A model generated the notes under the pieces. The model searched no databases. It saw nothing but the letters and a program-made list of their open reading frames with translations, and was not told where the DNA came from. This document shows, piece after piece, positions 26,211 through 35,900 of a stretch of 64,000 bases of DNA. This DNA comes from Bacteroidales bacterium UBA4293. GTDB taxonomy: Bacteria > Bacteroidota > Bacteroidia > Bacteroidales > Bacteroidaceae. Position numbers and translations under genes: made by a program. How positions within the stretch are numbered: position 1 is the stretch's first letter; the number at the start of each line of letters is the position of its first letter. The DNA lies in the NCBI GenBank assembly GCA_002395835.1, contig DGVD01000018.1, positions 344,468 through 408,467 of the forward strand, given 5' to 3'.

Positions 26211-29009
26211 ATGTCAGAACCGAAGATTGACCCCGAGTGGAACGACAGAAACGATGATATCCGTTCTCAGCTAAAAGCACTTTTGGCTGTAGGTGTCCCC
26301 TTGCTTCTTATCATAGGTGCCTTGATTCTCAGTCTAAACTATTTCAAAGGTAGTACATCGCTGGGGAAAGAGGGTAAAAAAGATGTATATAATCCGGTAA
26401 AGCAGGAAAATGAAGGGTTTGTGGGAAAAGCCAATAATCTGCTTCAAAAACTGTTACAAGACTGCGACAGCACCATAACAGCTACCGACCTGGCATCACT
26501 AAACAAGAAATATCGTGCTCTGACCTTTGCACTCCCTTATGGTGAAGGGTATAAAGCGATAATTGAAGCATCGGATTTAAGATTAGTGGGGATTCATGCA
26601 GAACGCATTAAAGATGAAAACGACCGGATGTTCTATTATAACAGTCGTTTACCTCAGCTATTGAAGCAACAGGCAGAACAGAAAGACGAAACCTTCTTTA
26701 AACTGCGTTTCAAGTCTTTAAGCAAGCAAAGAAACTCCAAAGCACGTCCCATAGAAATCACCACACTAGAGGTTATTCCAGGTATGTTCAAGGTGGCACT
26801 GAGTAAAGATCCTTGGGTGGGTATTATAGAAGCAAATGAAAACAGCTTGTTTGATGAAGACCACTTTGTGTTCCTTTCTTTCGGAAGTAGTGTATTGCCT
26901 TTACCCATCAAAAAGAACCATCGTTCCGATGGTATCTTAACTACCACTTTTACAGCTTCAGTAAAGGATGCTGAATTATTCACCTCCAGTGGAAAGAATA
27001 TCTCCTATTATGATTACTATAAACTAACAGAAGACACTGAAAAACCTGCCAAGAACATCAAGCTAAGCATTCGGGAAAATGCCAAATCTAAAGAATTAGG
27101 TAGTATAAGCTTAAGCTGTGATTCCAGTACCATACAACTGAGTTCCAACTTAATTCTCCGCATATTCCGCAAGCAAGGTGAAATGGTAGAATTAAATCCT
27201 GAAACATATAGTGGAAGTCAGCTGAAAGATACTATTCGGATAGAAAATGGACTGAAACTGGTAGTCTATAGTAAACAAGGAAATAAATATGGGGAATTTA
27301 CATTGAACACCAAAGACCCCACCAGGATTCTCTCTTGTCTGATACAAACCAACGTGGGACGTCAACGCTACACCTTGTCCAGGAACATGACCGACCTATT
27401 CACCCAGCAGCTAGTAAGAGGGGTGTCAAGAAACATCTCAAATACCTACAACGTGGACACAATAAGGTTGAGTCTAGACCCTCTTCTTTCCAAGGAATTT
27501 GAAGAAGAACTGAAAACATACATGAAGGTTGTCAGACAATCCGTGAATAACAACAAGGAAAAACTGATAACCAAATACCCCTCACTCAAGAAAGGATGGC
27601 AAGACCATGAACTTTATGACATATCCATGACCATCATGGATTTGGCTACGGGTGATGTCATAGCTTCTCCTTTTTACACCACACGATTTGATGATAAGGA
27701 CTATCCGGAAAATCTACACCTTACTACCCGAAACCCAGCACTTTCCCGTCGTTACATAGGTTCCACCTTCAAGCCAATGCTGGCATTAGCAGCAGTGGAA
27801 AGTAACCCCAAGTTACTGAATCTAGATACTCGCACGGCTAAATCCTATAGTTTAAGCGAAGATAAAACCATGGCTACCTTCTTCGGTAGAAACGTGAACA
27901 GCTGGGCTAAGAAGTCGCCTACCCACTGGTATGGTTGCTCTTTTGTGGATTTTCTCTCCCACTCCGATGACGTCTATCCTGTAGCATTAGCAACCCTAGC
28001 TATGACCGGTAAAGATTTAGACGGAAACAAAGTGACAACACTCCCTGTGGATGAGAAAAATAATTTCTTCACCGTGAATAAGAAGAACAACCGACTTCTT
28101 TTCAAAAAGGATAATGATGAAAATGCCGTAGATATAAGAAACCATGCATTCACTACCTGGTTGAGCTACCTGTATGCTGCTAATCAAGAACAGGAATCAC
28201 CTACCGATACACTTTTCCGAAATCTCACTGCAAAGAACAACCTAGATGAGAAAAGTAGACAGTTTGGACTGGATGAAGTAAGTTTCGATGCTACAAACCT
28301 GCACATGGACAGATTCTTAGATGGTGACAATTTCCGATCCAACCTGGCACCTTGGGTTCTGGGGCAACGAGACAACGAATGGAGCTGTATTAAACTGGCA
28401 GAAGCTTGGAGCAGGATGCTGAGCAAACGAGACGTCAAAGCTTCGTTCATAAAAGGAACATCCAAACCTCAAGAACTGATAACCAGAACCGTGAGCAACA
28501 ATCCACCTGTTTCCTTCAACTACGTAAATCCCACTCAGGAAAAAGTAAACAACACCTGGAATTCCTTCCTGGAAAAATTCCAAGCAGCCCAATCCAATGC
28601 TGGTAGTAATACCCTGATAAAGATGTACAATCAGGTGAAGACCTTGAACACCAATGTAAAAAAGAACCTGGTACTCTTCTCTAAAACAGGTACTCCAGAT
28701 TCATATATCCGTGACGAATTCCATGTCTTAGGAGGGAACAACCGTCATATAGATATAGGAATGTACACCTTTGCCCTGATGGAACAAGGGGAATATGCTA
28801 AAATTAAGAATCTGAAACCAGGTCATGGCATTGTGTGTGTCATCCGTGTCACTAGAACCTATGAGTGCAGACATTGTCACAGCACCGACAAACCATGTCA
28901 GTACTGTGAAGAGTTTGACGGACTAGATTCAGGAAATGCCCGGGATTTTCTGGCTGCTAGTCAGACGCGACTGCGTAAATTCTATGACATGACAAAAGCT
29001 TATTATTAA
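26211..29009 (+). CDS. Membrane-anchored penicillin-binding-protein-like transpeptidase
   Basis: A 932-residue protein with one N-terminal helix (about 21-42) and a large extracytoplasmic part. The C-terminal half has the transpeptidase order: MTIMDLATGDVIASP strand, STFK (Ser518, Lys521) for the acyl-enzyme, SDD (585-587) in place of SxN, and SKTGT (KTGT 825-828). No glycosyltransferase domain is seen, as in class B PBPs. Near the C-terminus, two CxxC pairs (Cys886/889 and Cys896/899) form a knuckle that is unusual for a PBP. It follows the GAP1-like gene by 3 bases. Paired with the SEDS-like protein it would make a peptidoglycan synthase. Confidence 0.75.
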   Translation: MSEPKIDPEWNDRNDDIRSQLKALLAVGVPLLLIIGALILSLNYFKGSTSLGKEGKKDVYNPVKQENEGFVGKANNLLQKLLQDCDSTITATDLASLNKKYRALTFALPYGEGYKAIIEASDLRLVGIHAERIKDENDRMFYYNSRLPQLLKQQAEQKDETFFKLRFKSLSKQRNSKARPIEITTLEVIPGMFKVALSKDPWVGIIEANENSLFDEDHFVFLSFGSSVLPLPIKKNHRSDGILTTTFTASVKDAELFTSSGKNISYYDYYKLTEDTEKPAKNIKLSIRENAKSKELGSISLSCDSSTIQLSSNLILRIFRKQGEMVELNPETYSGSQLKDTIRIENGLKLVVYSKQGNKYGEFTLNTKDPTRILSCLIQTNVGRQRYTLSRNMTDLFTQQLVRGVSRNISNTYNVDTIRLSLDPLLSKEFEEELKTYMKVVRQSVNNNKEKLITKYPSLKKGWQDHELYDISMTIMDLATGDVIASPFYTTRFDDKDYPENLHLTTRNPALSRRYIGSTFKPMLALAAVESNPKLLNLDTRTAKSYSLSEDKTMATFFGRNVNSWAKKSPTHWYGCSFVDFLSHSDDVYPVALATLAMTGKDLDGNKVTTLPVDEKNNFFTVNKKNNRLLFKKDNDENAVDIRNHAFTTWLSYLYAANQEQESPTDTLFRNLTAKNNLDEKSRQFGLDEVSFDATNLHMDRFLDGDNFRSNLAPWVLGQRDNEWSCIKLAEAWSRMLSKRDVKASFIKGTSKPQELITRTVSNNPPVSFNYVNPTQEKVNNTWNSFLEKFQAAQSNAGSNTLIKMYNQVKTLNTNVKKNLVLFSKTGTPDSYIRDEFHVLGGNNRHIDIGMYTFALMEQGEYAKIKNLKPGHGIVCVIRVTRTYECRHCHSTDKPCQYCEEFDGLDSGNARDFLAASQTRLRKFYDMTKAYY

Positions 29010-29017
29010 CCTAAGGC

Positions 29018-29809
29018 ATGGCAAGAAAACGGAAAAGAACATCTAAAGTAACTAGAATCAGAAGAACCGTGGTGAAAACCATCAAGGCATGGTTCATGAT
29101 TCTGGTTACAGCTATTTTGCTGTTTGCTGCAGTCATGCACTTGCCTGGACTGGTGAAACGGTTTTGGAAAACTCCGTCGAAAACTACACAGGTATCCGTT
29201 TCCAGAAACTACAATGGAATAGACATCTCCAAGTTCCAAGGTACCATAAACTGGCAGAAGGTGGCTCAAGACAAGAAAATCCAATTTGTCTACATCAAAG
29301 CCACAGAAGGAGCCACTCACTACGACAAGAAATATGAAACCAATCTCCAAAAAGCCAGAAAGGCAGGGCTGAAAGTAGGAAGCTACCATTTCTTCACCTA
29401 CCGAAAATCGGCTAAGGAACAGTTTGAGAACTTCAAGAAACATGTCAGGAAATACGAGCAAGATCTCATTCCTATGGTAGATGTGGAAAAGACAGGGAAC
29501 AATGGAGCTACACGTGAAAAGCTGCAAAAAAACCTGAATGAGTTCATGCAGCTAGTCAAAAAAGAATACGGAAAATATCCGCTCCTCTATAGTCAGTATC
29601 ATTTCTACAACAAACTACTGGCACCGGAATTCAACAGATACTACATCTACATTGCTCGTTACAGCACGCAGGAACCCATTCTCCAGGGAGGTGGAAAATA
29701 TAATATCTGGCAATACACGGAACAGGGTAAGATAGAAGGTATCGATGAATATGTGGATTTAGCCCGATTTGGGAATGGCACCACATTGACTGATATACTT
29801 CTACGTTAG
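29018..29809 (+). CDS. Membrane-anchored GH25 lysozyme
   Basis: A 263-residue protein with a very basic N-terminus and one helix (about 25-45), then a GH25 muramidase domain. Visible marks are GIDISKFQG (Asp69), IKATEGATHYD, GSYHFF and PMVDVEKTG (Asp155, Glu157), then NIWQYTEQG near the end. GH25 enzymes cut the MurNAc-GlcNAc bond of peptidoglycan. The short anchor keeps it at the inner membrane facing the wall. It is the last gene of the operon, 8 bases after the PBP-like gene; no holin or phage gene is nearby, which argues against a prophage origin. Confidence 0.88.
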   Translation: MARKRKRTSKVTRIRRTVVKTIKAWFMILVTAILLFAAVMHLPGLVKRFWKTPSKTTQVSVSRNYNGIDISKFQGTINWQKVAQDKKIQFVYIKATEGATHYDKKYETNLQKARKAGLKVGSYHFFTYRKSAKEQFENFKKHVRKYEQDLIPMVDVEKTGNNGATREKLQKNLNEFMQLVKKEYGKYPLLYSQYHFYNKLLAPEFNRYYIYIARYSTQEPILQGGGKYNIWQYTEQGKIEGIDEYVDLARFGNGTTLTDILLR

Positions 29810-30714
29810 ATGAAGAGGTTCACACATCCGATGATGGCTCCCAACCCTGCACCCAGCCATACGATAGCCTTGAGCTCCTTATCCATGATCTCAAAGATGA
29901 GAGGCTCTATTTCCTTCATATCCATTTCATTGATACGCTGTTCCACTATCTGACTGATGTTCAAGGCATGCAGTATTCTAGGCAGACGCTCTAGAATAAG
30001 TGTACGATAAACGGAAACCACCGTAGCCTTGAACTGTTCTATCTGCTCCTCACGATCCTGGAAAATCTCGCACATATGCAGCTTGAGCAAATCCTGGGTC
30101 TGACCAGAAACCAGATTATGTACCATCTCAGAAGAATTATTCTGAATCATGGAGTTTATTTCCTTCGCAAGCAGAGGCTCTGCTATGGAAACGATAGGTT
30201 TCATCACTTTATCGGCACCGAACAGCCCCAACAAGCTATTTGCCGTCTTATCCACTGCATGCTGAATGGTCATGGTAGCTATCTTGTGTCCGAAGTCGGA
30301 TGTAGAAAGTTTCTGGACAATCATCCCCTCCAGTTCCGAAGATACACTTCCAGCTATTTTTTGGATTTCCTCATCCGTAAGATAGTGAGAAAGGTAAGAA
30401 CGCAGAGATTCCGGATTATCCTTCTGACGTTCCACAAACTTGTCTATCGTGTGGGTCATCTTCTCCAGTAACTCATCGGAGAGCAGGGTACGTTCCAGCA
30501 CTTCCCTATTCATCAGGTTCTCACTGATGGCATCGCCCAAAGCCTTGGCTATACGGGATTTTTCCTTCGGGATAATACCTGGTGTAAATGGAACCTTATG
30601 CCCCATAATATATTTCGCCTCATGAGGACGGAAAAGCATTTTGATGGCAATATCATTGGTTACATAGCCTATGATACCTCCTACAATGGGAGTGACAAGA
30701 TAAGTGATCCACAT
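29806..30714 (-). CDS. DUF445 family membrane protein
   Basis: A 302-residue protein with a hydrophobic helix at each end (TPIVGGIIGYVTNDIAIKMLFRP at the start, WLGAGLGAIIGCVNLFI at the end) and a long helical middle. GYVTNxxAIKMLFRP is the diagnostic DUF445 motif (B. subtilis YheB-like). Members are inner-membrane proteins without a settled role. Its stop overlaps the stop of the GH25 gene by four bases on the opposite strand, so the two transcripts converge. Confidence 0.9.
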   Translation of the reverse strand: MWITYLVTPIVGGIIGYVTNDIAIKMLFRPHEAKYIMGHKVPFTPGIIPKEKSRIAKALGDAISENLMNREVLERTLLSDELLEKMTHTIDKFVERQKDNPESLRSYLSHYLTDEEIQKIAGSVSSELEGMIVQKLSTSDFGHKIATMTIQHAVDKTANSLLGLFGADKVMKPIVSIAEPLLAKEINSMIQNNSSEMVHNLVSGQTQDLLKLHMCEIFQDREEQIEQFKATVVSVYRTLILERLPRILHALNISQIVEQRINEMDMKEIEPLIFEIMDKELKAIVWLGAGLGAIIGCVNLFI

Positions 30715-30844
30715 TTTCCTTTCTATATTTTAGTTTTTGTTTTCCTAATCAGAATGTATTCATCAAATTTCGTGCCAAAGTTTATAAAAAAATACTTACA
30801 TTTTACTTTGACACCCTTAGCACTGACACTTTAACCCCTTTCTA

Positions 30845-30911
30845 GAGAAAATTTTCTCCCCTACTGGAGAAATATTTTTCTCTAACTGGGGAGAAAATTT
30901 TCCCCTTCTTG
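30845..30911. repeat. Cluster of three palindromic repeat units, copy 1
   Basis: Three tandem units of 22-23 bases (30845-30866, 30867-30888, 30889-30911) each have a palindromic core such as GAGAAAATTTTCTC and a linker ending in CTACTG, TAACTG or TTCTTG. A related cluster occurs at 63651-63711, and the shared string TCTCTAACTGG is present in both. Each unit can form a hairpin. The family is not one I can name. Confidence 0.7.
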
Positions 30912-30982
30912 AGGGTGAAAAAACAGAGCTAAGGGGAAAGACGAAAACTTGATAAAATATATTTACACGAATAACAAGATAC

Positions 30983-31016
30983 AAAAAAGAGCCACAGATG
31001 ATTCTGCAGCTCTTTT
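30983..31016 (-). terminator. Terminator of the DUF975 gene
   Basis: AAAAGAGC and GCTCTTTT arms pair with a partly paired inner stem, with an A/T-rich flank. It lies just past the stop of the minus-strand DUF975 gene. Confidence 0.65.
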
Positions 31017-31033
31017 CACTATATTCTATCCGA

Positions 31034-31657
31034 TTACATCTCTTCCACGATAGGTTCCTGCTGAGCTTTCAAGTCCTCATAGAAAGCAGCCTCCGCGGTG
31101 TGCACATAAGGTATAATCCAAAAGAAACCAATAAACAAAGTCAGAACACCCACAATATACCAGCCGATAAAGCTCAGATGAAGAAGGAACAATCTCAACT
31201 TATGTCCATTCATCATTTCCATACTTTTCTCTATAGCAGCATTGTTCTGTAGTTCCGGATTATCCTTCAGAATGTATTCCGTCATGGCATAAGAATACGA
31301 CTTGATGATTCCAGGAATAAGGAGGAGCAGACTCCAAAGGATCATGTAGATATATTTAAGAGCTTCCGTGCTCCAAATCCTACTCTTAAAACCACTGAAA
31401 AGCGTTTCTATCTCCAGGGAATTTCCACGGAAAACTTCCAGAAAGCCTACCATCAGCCCATAGACTAGAGGGCAAACTACTAATACACCTAAAAGTGTGG
31501 TACCATAAACAAGGTTTTCATTCCCATAGTTCACACTAAAAATAGAGGAAACGATACTGGTAATAATAAGATAAACCAAATAATAGAGAGCCGATGAGCC
31601 CCAATTTCCTTTTAAGGCTGCACGTGCTTCGGCACGCAAAATACTGTTTTCTTTCAT
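31034..31657 (-). CDS. DUF975 family membrane protein
   Basis: A 207-residue protein that starts RAEARAALKGNWGSSALYYLVYLI and has about five helices, including LLLLIPGIIKSYSYAMTEYIL, the best conserved part of DUF975 (B. subtilis YxlG/YtpI-like membrane proteins). Late in the sequence GFFWIIPYVHTAEAAFYEDL is also typical. Role unknown. It lies 27 bases after the small Arc-type gene and may share its transcript. Confidence 0.85.
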   Translation of the reverse strand: MKENSILRAEARAALKGNWGSSALYYLVYLIITSIVSSIFSVNYGNENLVYGTTLLGVLVVCPLVYGLMVGFLEVFRGNSLEIETLFSGFKSRIWSTEALKYIYMILWSLLLLIPGIIKSYSYAMTEYILKDNPELQNNAAIEKSMEMMNGHKLRLFLLHLSFIGWYIVGVLTLFIGFFWIIPYVHTAEAAFYEDLKAQQEPIVEEM

Positions 31658-31684
31658 TGCATTATTTTGATTCGTGTAAGTAGG

Positions 31685-31861
31685 TTATTTTTTCTTCTTC
31701 AGTCTTCCTGCCTTCTTCAAGGCTTCGTTCAGTATCCACTGAATCTGTCCGTTGGTAGAACGGAATTCATCAGCAGCCCACGCCTCGATAGCATTCATGG
31801 TTTCACTATCGACGCGCAGGATGAAGCTTTTAGATTTTTCTTTCTTTTCCTTCTCAGGCAT
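31685..31861 (-). CDS. Small Arc-type ribbon-helix-helix DNA-binding protein (58 aa)
   Basis: A short minus-strand frame from ATG at 31859-31861 to TAA at 31685-31687. The product has a lysine-rich start, then SFILRVDSETMNAIEAWAAD and STNGQIQWILNEALKKAG, which is the beta strand and two helices of Arc/MetJ-type ribbon-helix-helix repressors (Arc-like domain). It begins 3 bases after the stop of the SPFH gene, so it is co-transcribed and may regulate that operon. Confidence 0.85.
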   Translation of the reverse strand: MPEKEKKEKSKSFILRVDSETMNAIEAWAADEFRSTNGQIQWILNEALKKAGRLKKKK

Positions 31862-31864
31862 ATA

Positions 31865-32806
31865 TTAATGGTTCAAGGTCCCTGAATTGATGACTGGCTG
31901 TGCGGGTTCATCGGCACAAAGAACTACAAGCAGATTGCTCACCATAGCAGCTTTCTTCTCCTCATCCAGTTCCACTATATTTTCATCACCTAGTTTATCC
32001 AAAGCCATCTTCACCATACCTACTGCTCCTTCTACTATCTTCTCACGAGCACTGATGATAGCCTCAGCTTGCTGGCGACGAAGCATAACTGCAGCAATTT
32101 CAGGAGCATAAGCCAGATAATTGATACGAGCCTCAGTAACTTCCAAACCTGCCATGGACAGACGTTCATTCAGCTTATTCTCCAGAACTACGTTAATCTC
32201 TTCACTACCATCCCGAAGAGTTACCTCATTGGTCTTACTTTCATCATTGTTGTCATAGGCATACATACCTGCCACCTGACGAAGAGCGGAGTCACTCTGT
32301 ACTGCTACGAAGTTCTGGAACTTGTTCATACGTGCAGAAGCAGCACTACCTACAGCTGCAGTATTGGTTACATCGGTATCTATATCGAAAATAGCCTTAT
32401 AGGTGTCTTTCAGTCTCCAAACCACTACCAAACCTATGAGAATAGGGTTACCGTTCTTATCGTTTACCTTGATAGGTTCTGCGTTCAGGTTTCTGGCACG
32501 AAGGGAAACGCTCTTCTTAGTCATCAAGGGGTTTACCCAGTAAAAACCTGTCTTACGGAAAGTACCTACATAACGACCGAAGAATGTCAGTACTTTAGCC
32601 TCATTAGGTTCCTGCATGCAGAATCCACAACTGAAGAAAATGAAGGCTATAAACAGAAGGACGCACAGAATAACACGTCCCACAGAGGGATAACTTACAA
32701 GATTGATGAAAGACCAGATTGTAGCTAAAACCAGTAATACGTCAATGAAGCACATGAGGAAACCATTTAAGTAACCTCCCTTAAATTCAGTTTCTTTTGA
32801 TTCCAT
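31865..32806 (-). CDS. SPFH/band 7 (stomatin-like) membrane protein
   Basis: A 313-residue protein with two N-terminal helices (about 16-36 and 45-62) and an SPFH domain: EAKVLTFFGRYVGTFRKTGFYWVNPL followed by VSLRARNLNAEPIKVNDKNGNPI and a helical region with AEAIISAREKIVEGAV. Such proteins oligomerise at the membrane and organise proteases or lipid domains. The usual partner NfeD is not present; a small Arc-type regulator follows instead. Confidence 0.9.
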   Translation of the reverse strand: MESKETEFKGGYLNGFLMCFIDVLLVLATIWSFINLVSYPSVGRVILCVLLFIAFIFFSCGFCMQEPNEAKVLTFFGRYVGTFRKTGFYWVNPLMTKKSVSLRARNLNAEPIKVNDKNGNPILIGLVVVWRLKDTYKAIFDIDTDVTNTAAVGSAASARMNKFQNFVAVQSDSALRQVAGMYAYDNNDESKTNEVTLRDGSEEINVVLENKLNERLSMAGLEVTEARINYLAYAPEIAAVMLRRQQAEAIISAREKIVEGAVGMVKMALDKLGDENIVELDEEKKAAMVSNLLVVLCADEPAQPVINSGTLNH

Positions 32807-32850
32807 AGTTTTCTTGTTAGTTGTTTAATTTTGATATCATTTTGATATCG

Positions 32851-32858
32851 CAAATATA
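32851..32858 (-). promoter_or_regulatory. -7 box TATATTTG of the SPFH operon
   Basis: TATATTTG on the minus strand lies 44 bases before the ATG at 32806. Between the box and the gene there is a direct repeat of GATATCA (two copies ten bases apart), which could be an operator for the ribbon-helix-helix protein of the same operon. Confidence 0.5.
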
Positions 32859-32901
32859 GACACTAAAAATAATTTCTCCAAATAAAATCGGAAAAAAATA
32901 A

Positions 32902-32938
32902 AGCAAGCCCCCGAAATATTTCATTTCAGGGGCTTGCT
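32902..32938 (-). terminator. Terminator of the GH106 gene
   Basis: Sixteen-base arms AGCAAGCCCC... and ...GGGGCTTGCT with one mismatch around a five-base loop, followed on the minus strand by a T-rich tract. Confidence 0.8.
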
Positions 32939-32956
32939 ACCTTATTTATATGAATA

Positions 32957-35900
32957 TTATTTCTTTATCAGTTTTACAGGGCCCATCATACCCGATGGCT
33001 GCAATGGAGCATTTGCCTGATAGAATGGTAAAGAAGTATAAGTGATTTTCTTTTCCACACCAGGTTGTGCATCACCAATCAGACGGTTCACCCAGAGATT
33101 CGTAACGATGATCTTCAAATCGTTCTTACCAGGTTTCAGTGCTGAAGTAATATCCAGTTTAAATGGTGCTTTCCAAGCTACTCCCATATTTTGACCGTTG
33201 ACAAACACTTCTGCCATAACACAAACCTTACCCAAATCGAGAAGTACCTGACCAGCTGATGCCAGTTGCTTCTTATCCACAACGATAGTCTTGGTGTAAG
33301 TAGCTTTTCCAGAGAAATACTTGATACCTTCATTTTCATTCTCACTGAAGTCTGATAGTTCAGTGAAAGTAGCAGTCTTAGGAGCTCCACGACCTTCCTC
33401 GAAGGCTACCTCCCAAGGACCATCTACCACCTGCATAGTGTGTTCCTCTGCCTCTGCAAGCTGAACCTTGTTTTCTGTAGCTGTTCCTTCAAACACTACA
33501 AATACAGCATCTTCGGAAACCAGATTCAAGGTTACTACAGTCTTTCCATCTTTAATCACATAACTGCAATCCTCTACCCTTCCATCTTCTGGATGATAAA
33601 TCTGAGGCTTCTTCCCTGCTACACGGAAGGTAGCATCTACTTTCAGTGCCTGGAGAGTAGGATTCTTCACCCAATAAATCTCCTTATCAGCTAAATGACG
33701 ATGAACAAACGGCATTTCAAGCCCCTTGTCAGCTATCTGGAAATCAGGTTGAACACCTGCATTTTGAAGAATGTCCTGTAAGCTGTTGAAATTTGCAGGG
33801 ACGGTTACATTTGCCCTACTCCATATTTCGTCAGCTAAGTTTTGCCATTCTACTGGATCATCATTCAAGCTAGCTTTAAACTCTGGTTTTGCACCGTAGA
33901 TAGGAATACCAGCCTCAGCCAACTTAGCAATCTTACGTAATACTGGGACAGACATGCGTTTTGTATTTTTGTCCAAAACTAACACGCTATATTGCATACC
34001 ACTACGGGTTACAAGTTTTCCATCTTGAGCACTAACCTCATCAAGCAATGCTGTAGGGTTACAGAAGTCAAAGCTATAACCCACTGGTATAGCTGGTAAT
34101 TTATGACCGAACAAACCAGTGATATTATTGTCTTCACCATAATAATAAAGTACATCAGCTACATACTTTCCTTGCTGCAACATATAGCTGGAACGACTCA
34201 AATAATCTGTCCAGACTTTAGCATAGTCGGCCCATGTTTCATGACGGTCGAACCACTGTCCGAAAATCATCAAACCCAAACCTGGTTTATGGGTATCTGT
34301 AGGTTGATGAGGTGAAGTATGAACTACAATACGGTTCAATCCTGCTGCAAATTCCTGATCTGCCAGGAATTTCAACTTTCCAGGATAGAAGCTCCATGCT
34401 GTATTATTTCCCATTCCCATAGCTGTCATAGACTCTGCAGCTACTAAATTCTGACCAAAGATATGAGCCACAGAAGCAGACTCACGGATATCTGCCAGAG
34501 CCATAGGGAGTGCAGATCCTGCACCTGGAGTAGGCCACCAGATGGCAGACATAGGGATTTCAGCCGTTCTCTTCACATCCATACCATCAACCAGGAACAG
34601 ACGTCCATTCTCATGAGCTTCGGTATAACGACCTTTCATTCCATACTCATTCTTTGCAATCTCTGAAATCTTATCAAAGCCCTCTGCTATCAGTTCACTG
34701 CAAGTCTTACGCCAATCCCAAAGGAAGGCTTCACTTTCCTCAGCACTTCCTACAATCTCCCCTACTAATACGGGCATCCAAGGAAGCATGCTGTATCCAC
34801 GACGCTTCTCAAACTGCTCTAACATTTTAGGAGTCCAAGTCATGGAACCAGCTTCATAAGAGTCTGTCAAGACATACTGAATACCTTTTGCACCCAACAT
34901 TCCTCCTGAAGCTTCCTTATACATATCAAAATATGCCTTGAAATAACGATGCCAAGCATCTGGATCCATCTTGTCCACTTCCAGGCCTGTAGCCTCTGGT
35001 GAAGCAGGATGATTCTGTTTACCAGTCAATGAGTAACCTAGTCTATAGATTCTCCACTCACCTGCAGGGAACTTATAAGTGAACTTTCCATCAGCATCTA
35101 CCAAGTTGGTTAAATCCAAGACATCTGATTTCGCTATAGCTTCTTCCTTTGGGACTGAAGGGGTTGGGAAATGTTCCAAGTCCCAAGTAGCAGCCCAACC
35201 AGTCTTTTCCTCAGAATGGTTAATCTTGTTTACTCCAAACAATTGGAATTCCTGAATATCAGTTCCTTTTGGAATTTCCCCCTGAACACCGAACAAGGCT
35301 GCATAACCTCCAGAAGGTAAAGGATTTTCCACACGCAGACGGAAATACTTAGCTGAAGTAGCAGGTATGTCAATGGTCTGCTGGGCAACTGAACCATCGG
35401 GAATTTTACAAACTTCATAGAAATGCTCACCATCATTACTTGCCCAAAGAGAGTTAACAGCAGCAGGATCATTACCTTCCCATTCTCCACGAGTACGTCC
35501 CATTACAACAGACAATGACTTGATGGTCTGAGGTTGTGGAAATGTATACTGAATATACCCAAAACCTGCATTATCATCGCGTCCTACAAAAGCACCGTTG
35601 CTTAAATCTCCATCTGTCAAAGACTCTAACGTAGCAGTACCCGAATTAACAGAGACCACTGCCCCCATTTGCTGTAAGGTTTTATCAGCTTCTGGAAGTT
35701 TCACAGCAATGACTGCTATATCCTTATAATATTCATTAGGTTTTGACTCTACACCGCTAAAAGAAGATGCAGTATCTAAGGCAGGAGAATTCTGGAAGAA
35801 CCCTGTAGCTTTCATTGCTGCTGGAATGGAATAAGTAACAGGTTTCTTAGAGCCTCCAGTAATCTGCATTTTACTGAAAGACAGTTTCTTCATAGCCTCT

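Larger units (their letters stand above)
30715..31033. other. Intergenic region with palindromic repeats and a terminator
   Basis: This stretch of about 320 bases between two minus-strand genes has no convincing ORF. It holds the upstream region of DUF445 without a canonical -7 box, a cluster of three palindromic repeat units and the terminator of the DUF975 gene. Confidence 0.6.

Noticed and set aside
16244..29809. Type VI secretion system or integrative element
   Set aside because: No sheath, VgrG, ClpV, integrase, relaxase or Tra proteins were seen; the P-loop proteins are not TssM-like in layout.
29018..29809. Prophage endolysin
   Set aside because: There are no phage genes nearby and the protein has a membrane anchor within a seven-gene non-phage operon.
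30845..30911. CRISPR array
   Set aside because: Units are tandem palindromes with linkers of 6-9 bases, without unique spacers of 25-40 bases and without cas genes.
30998..31252. Plus-strand ORF over DUF975
   Set aside because: It lies antisense to a well-supported membrane protein gene, with no promoter and no recognisable features.
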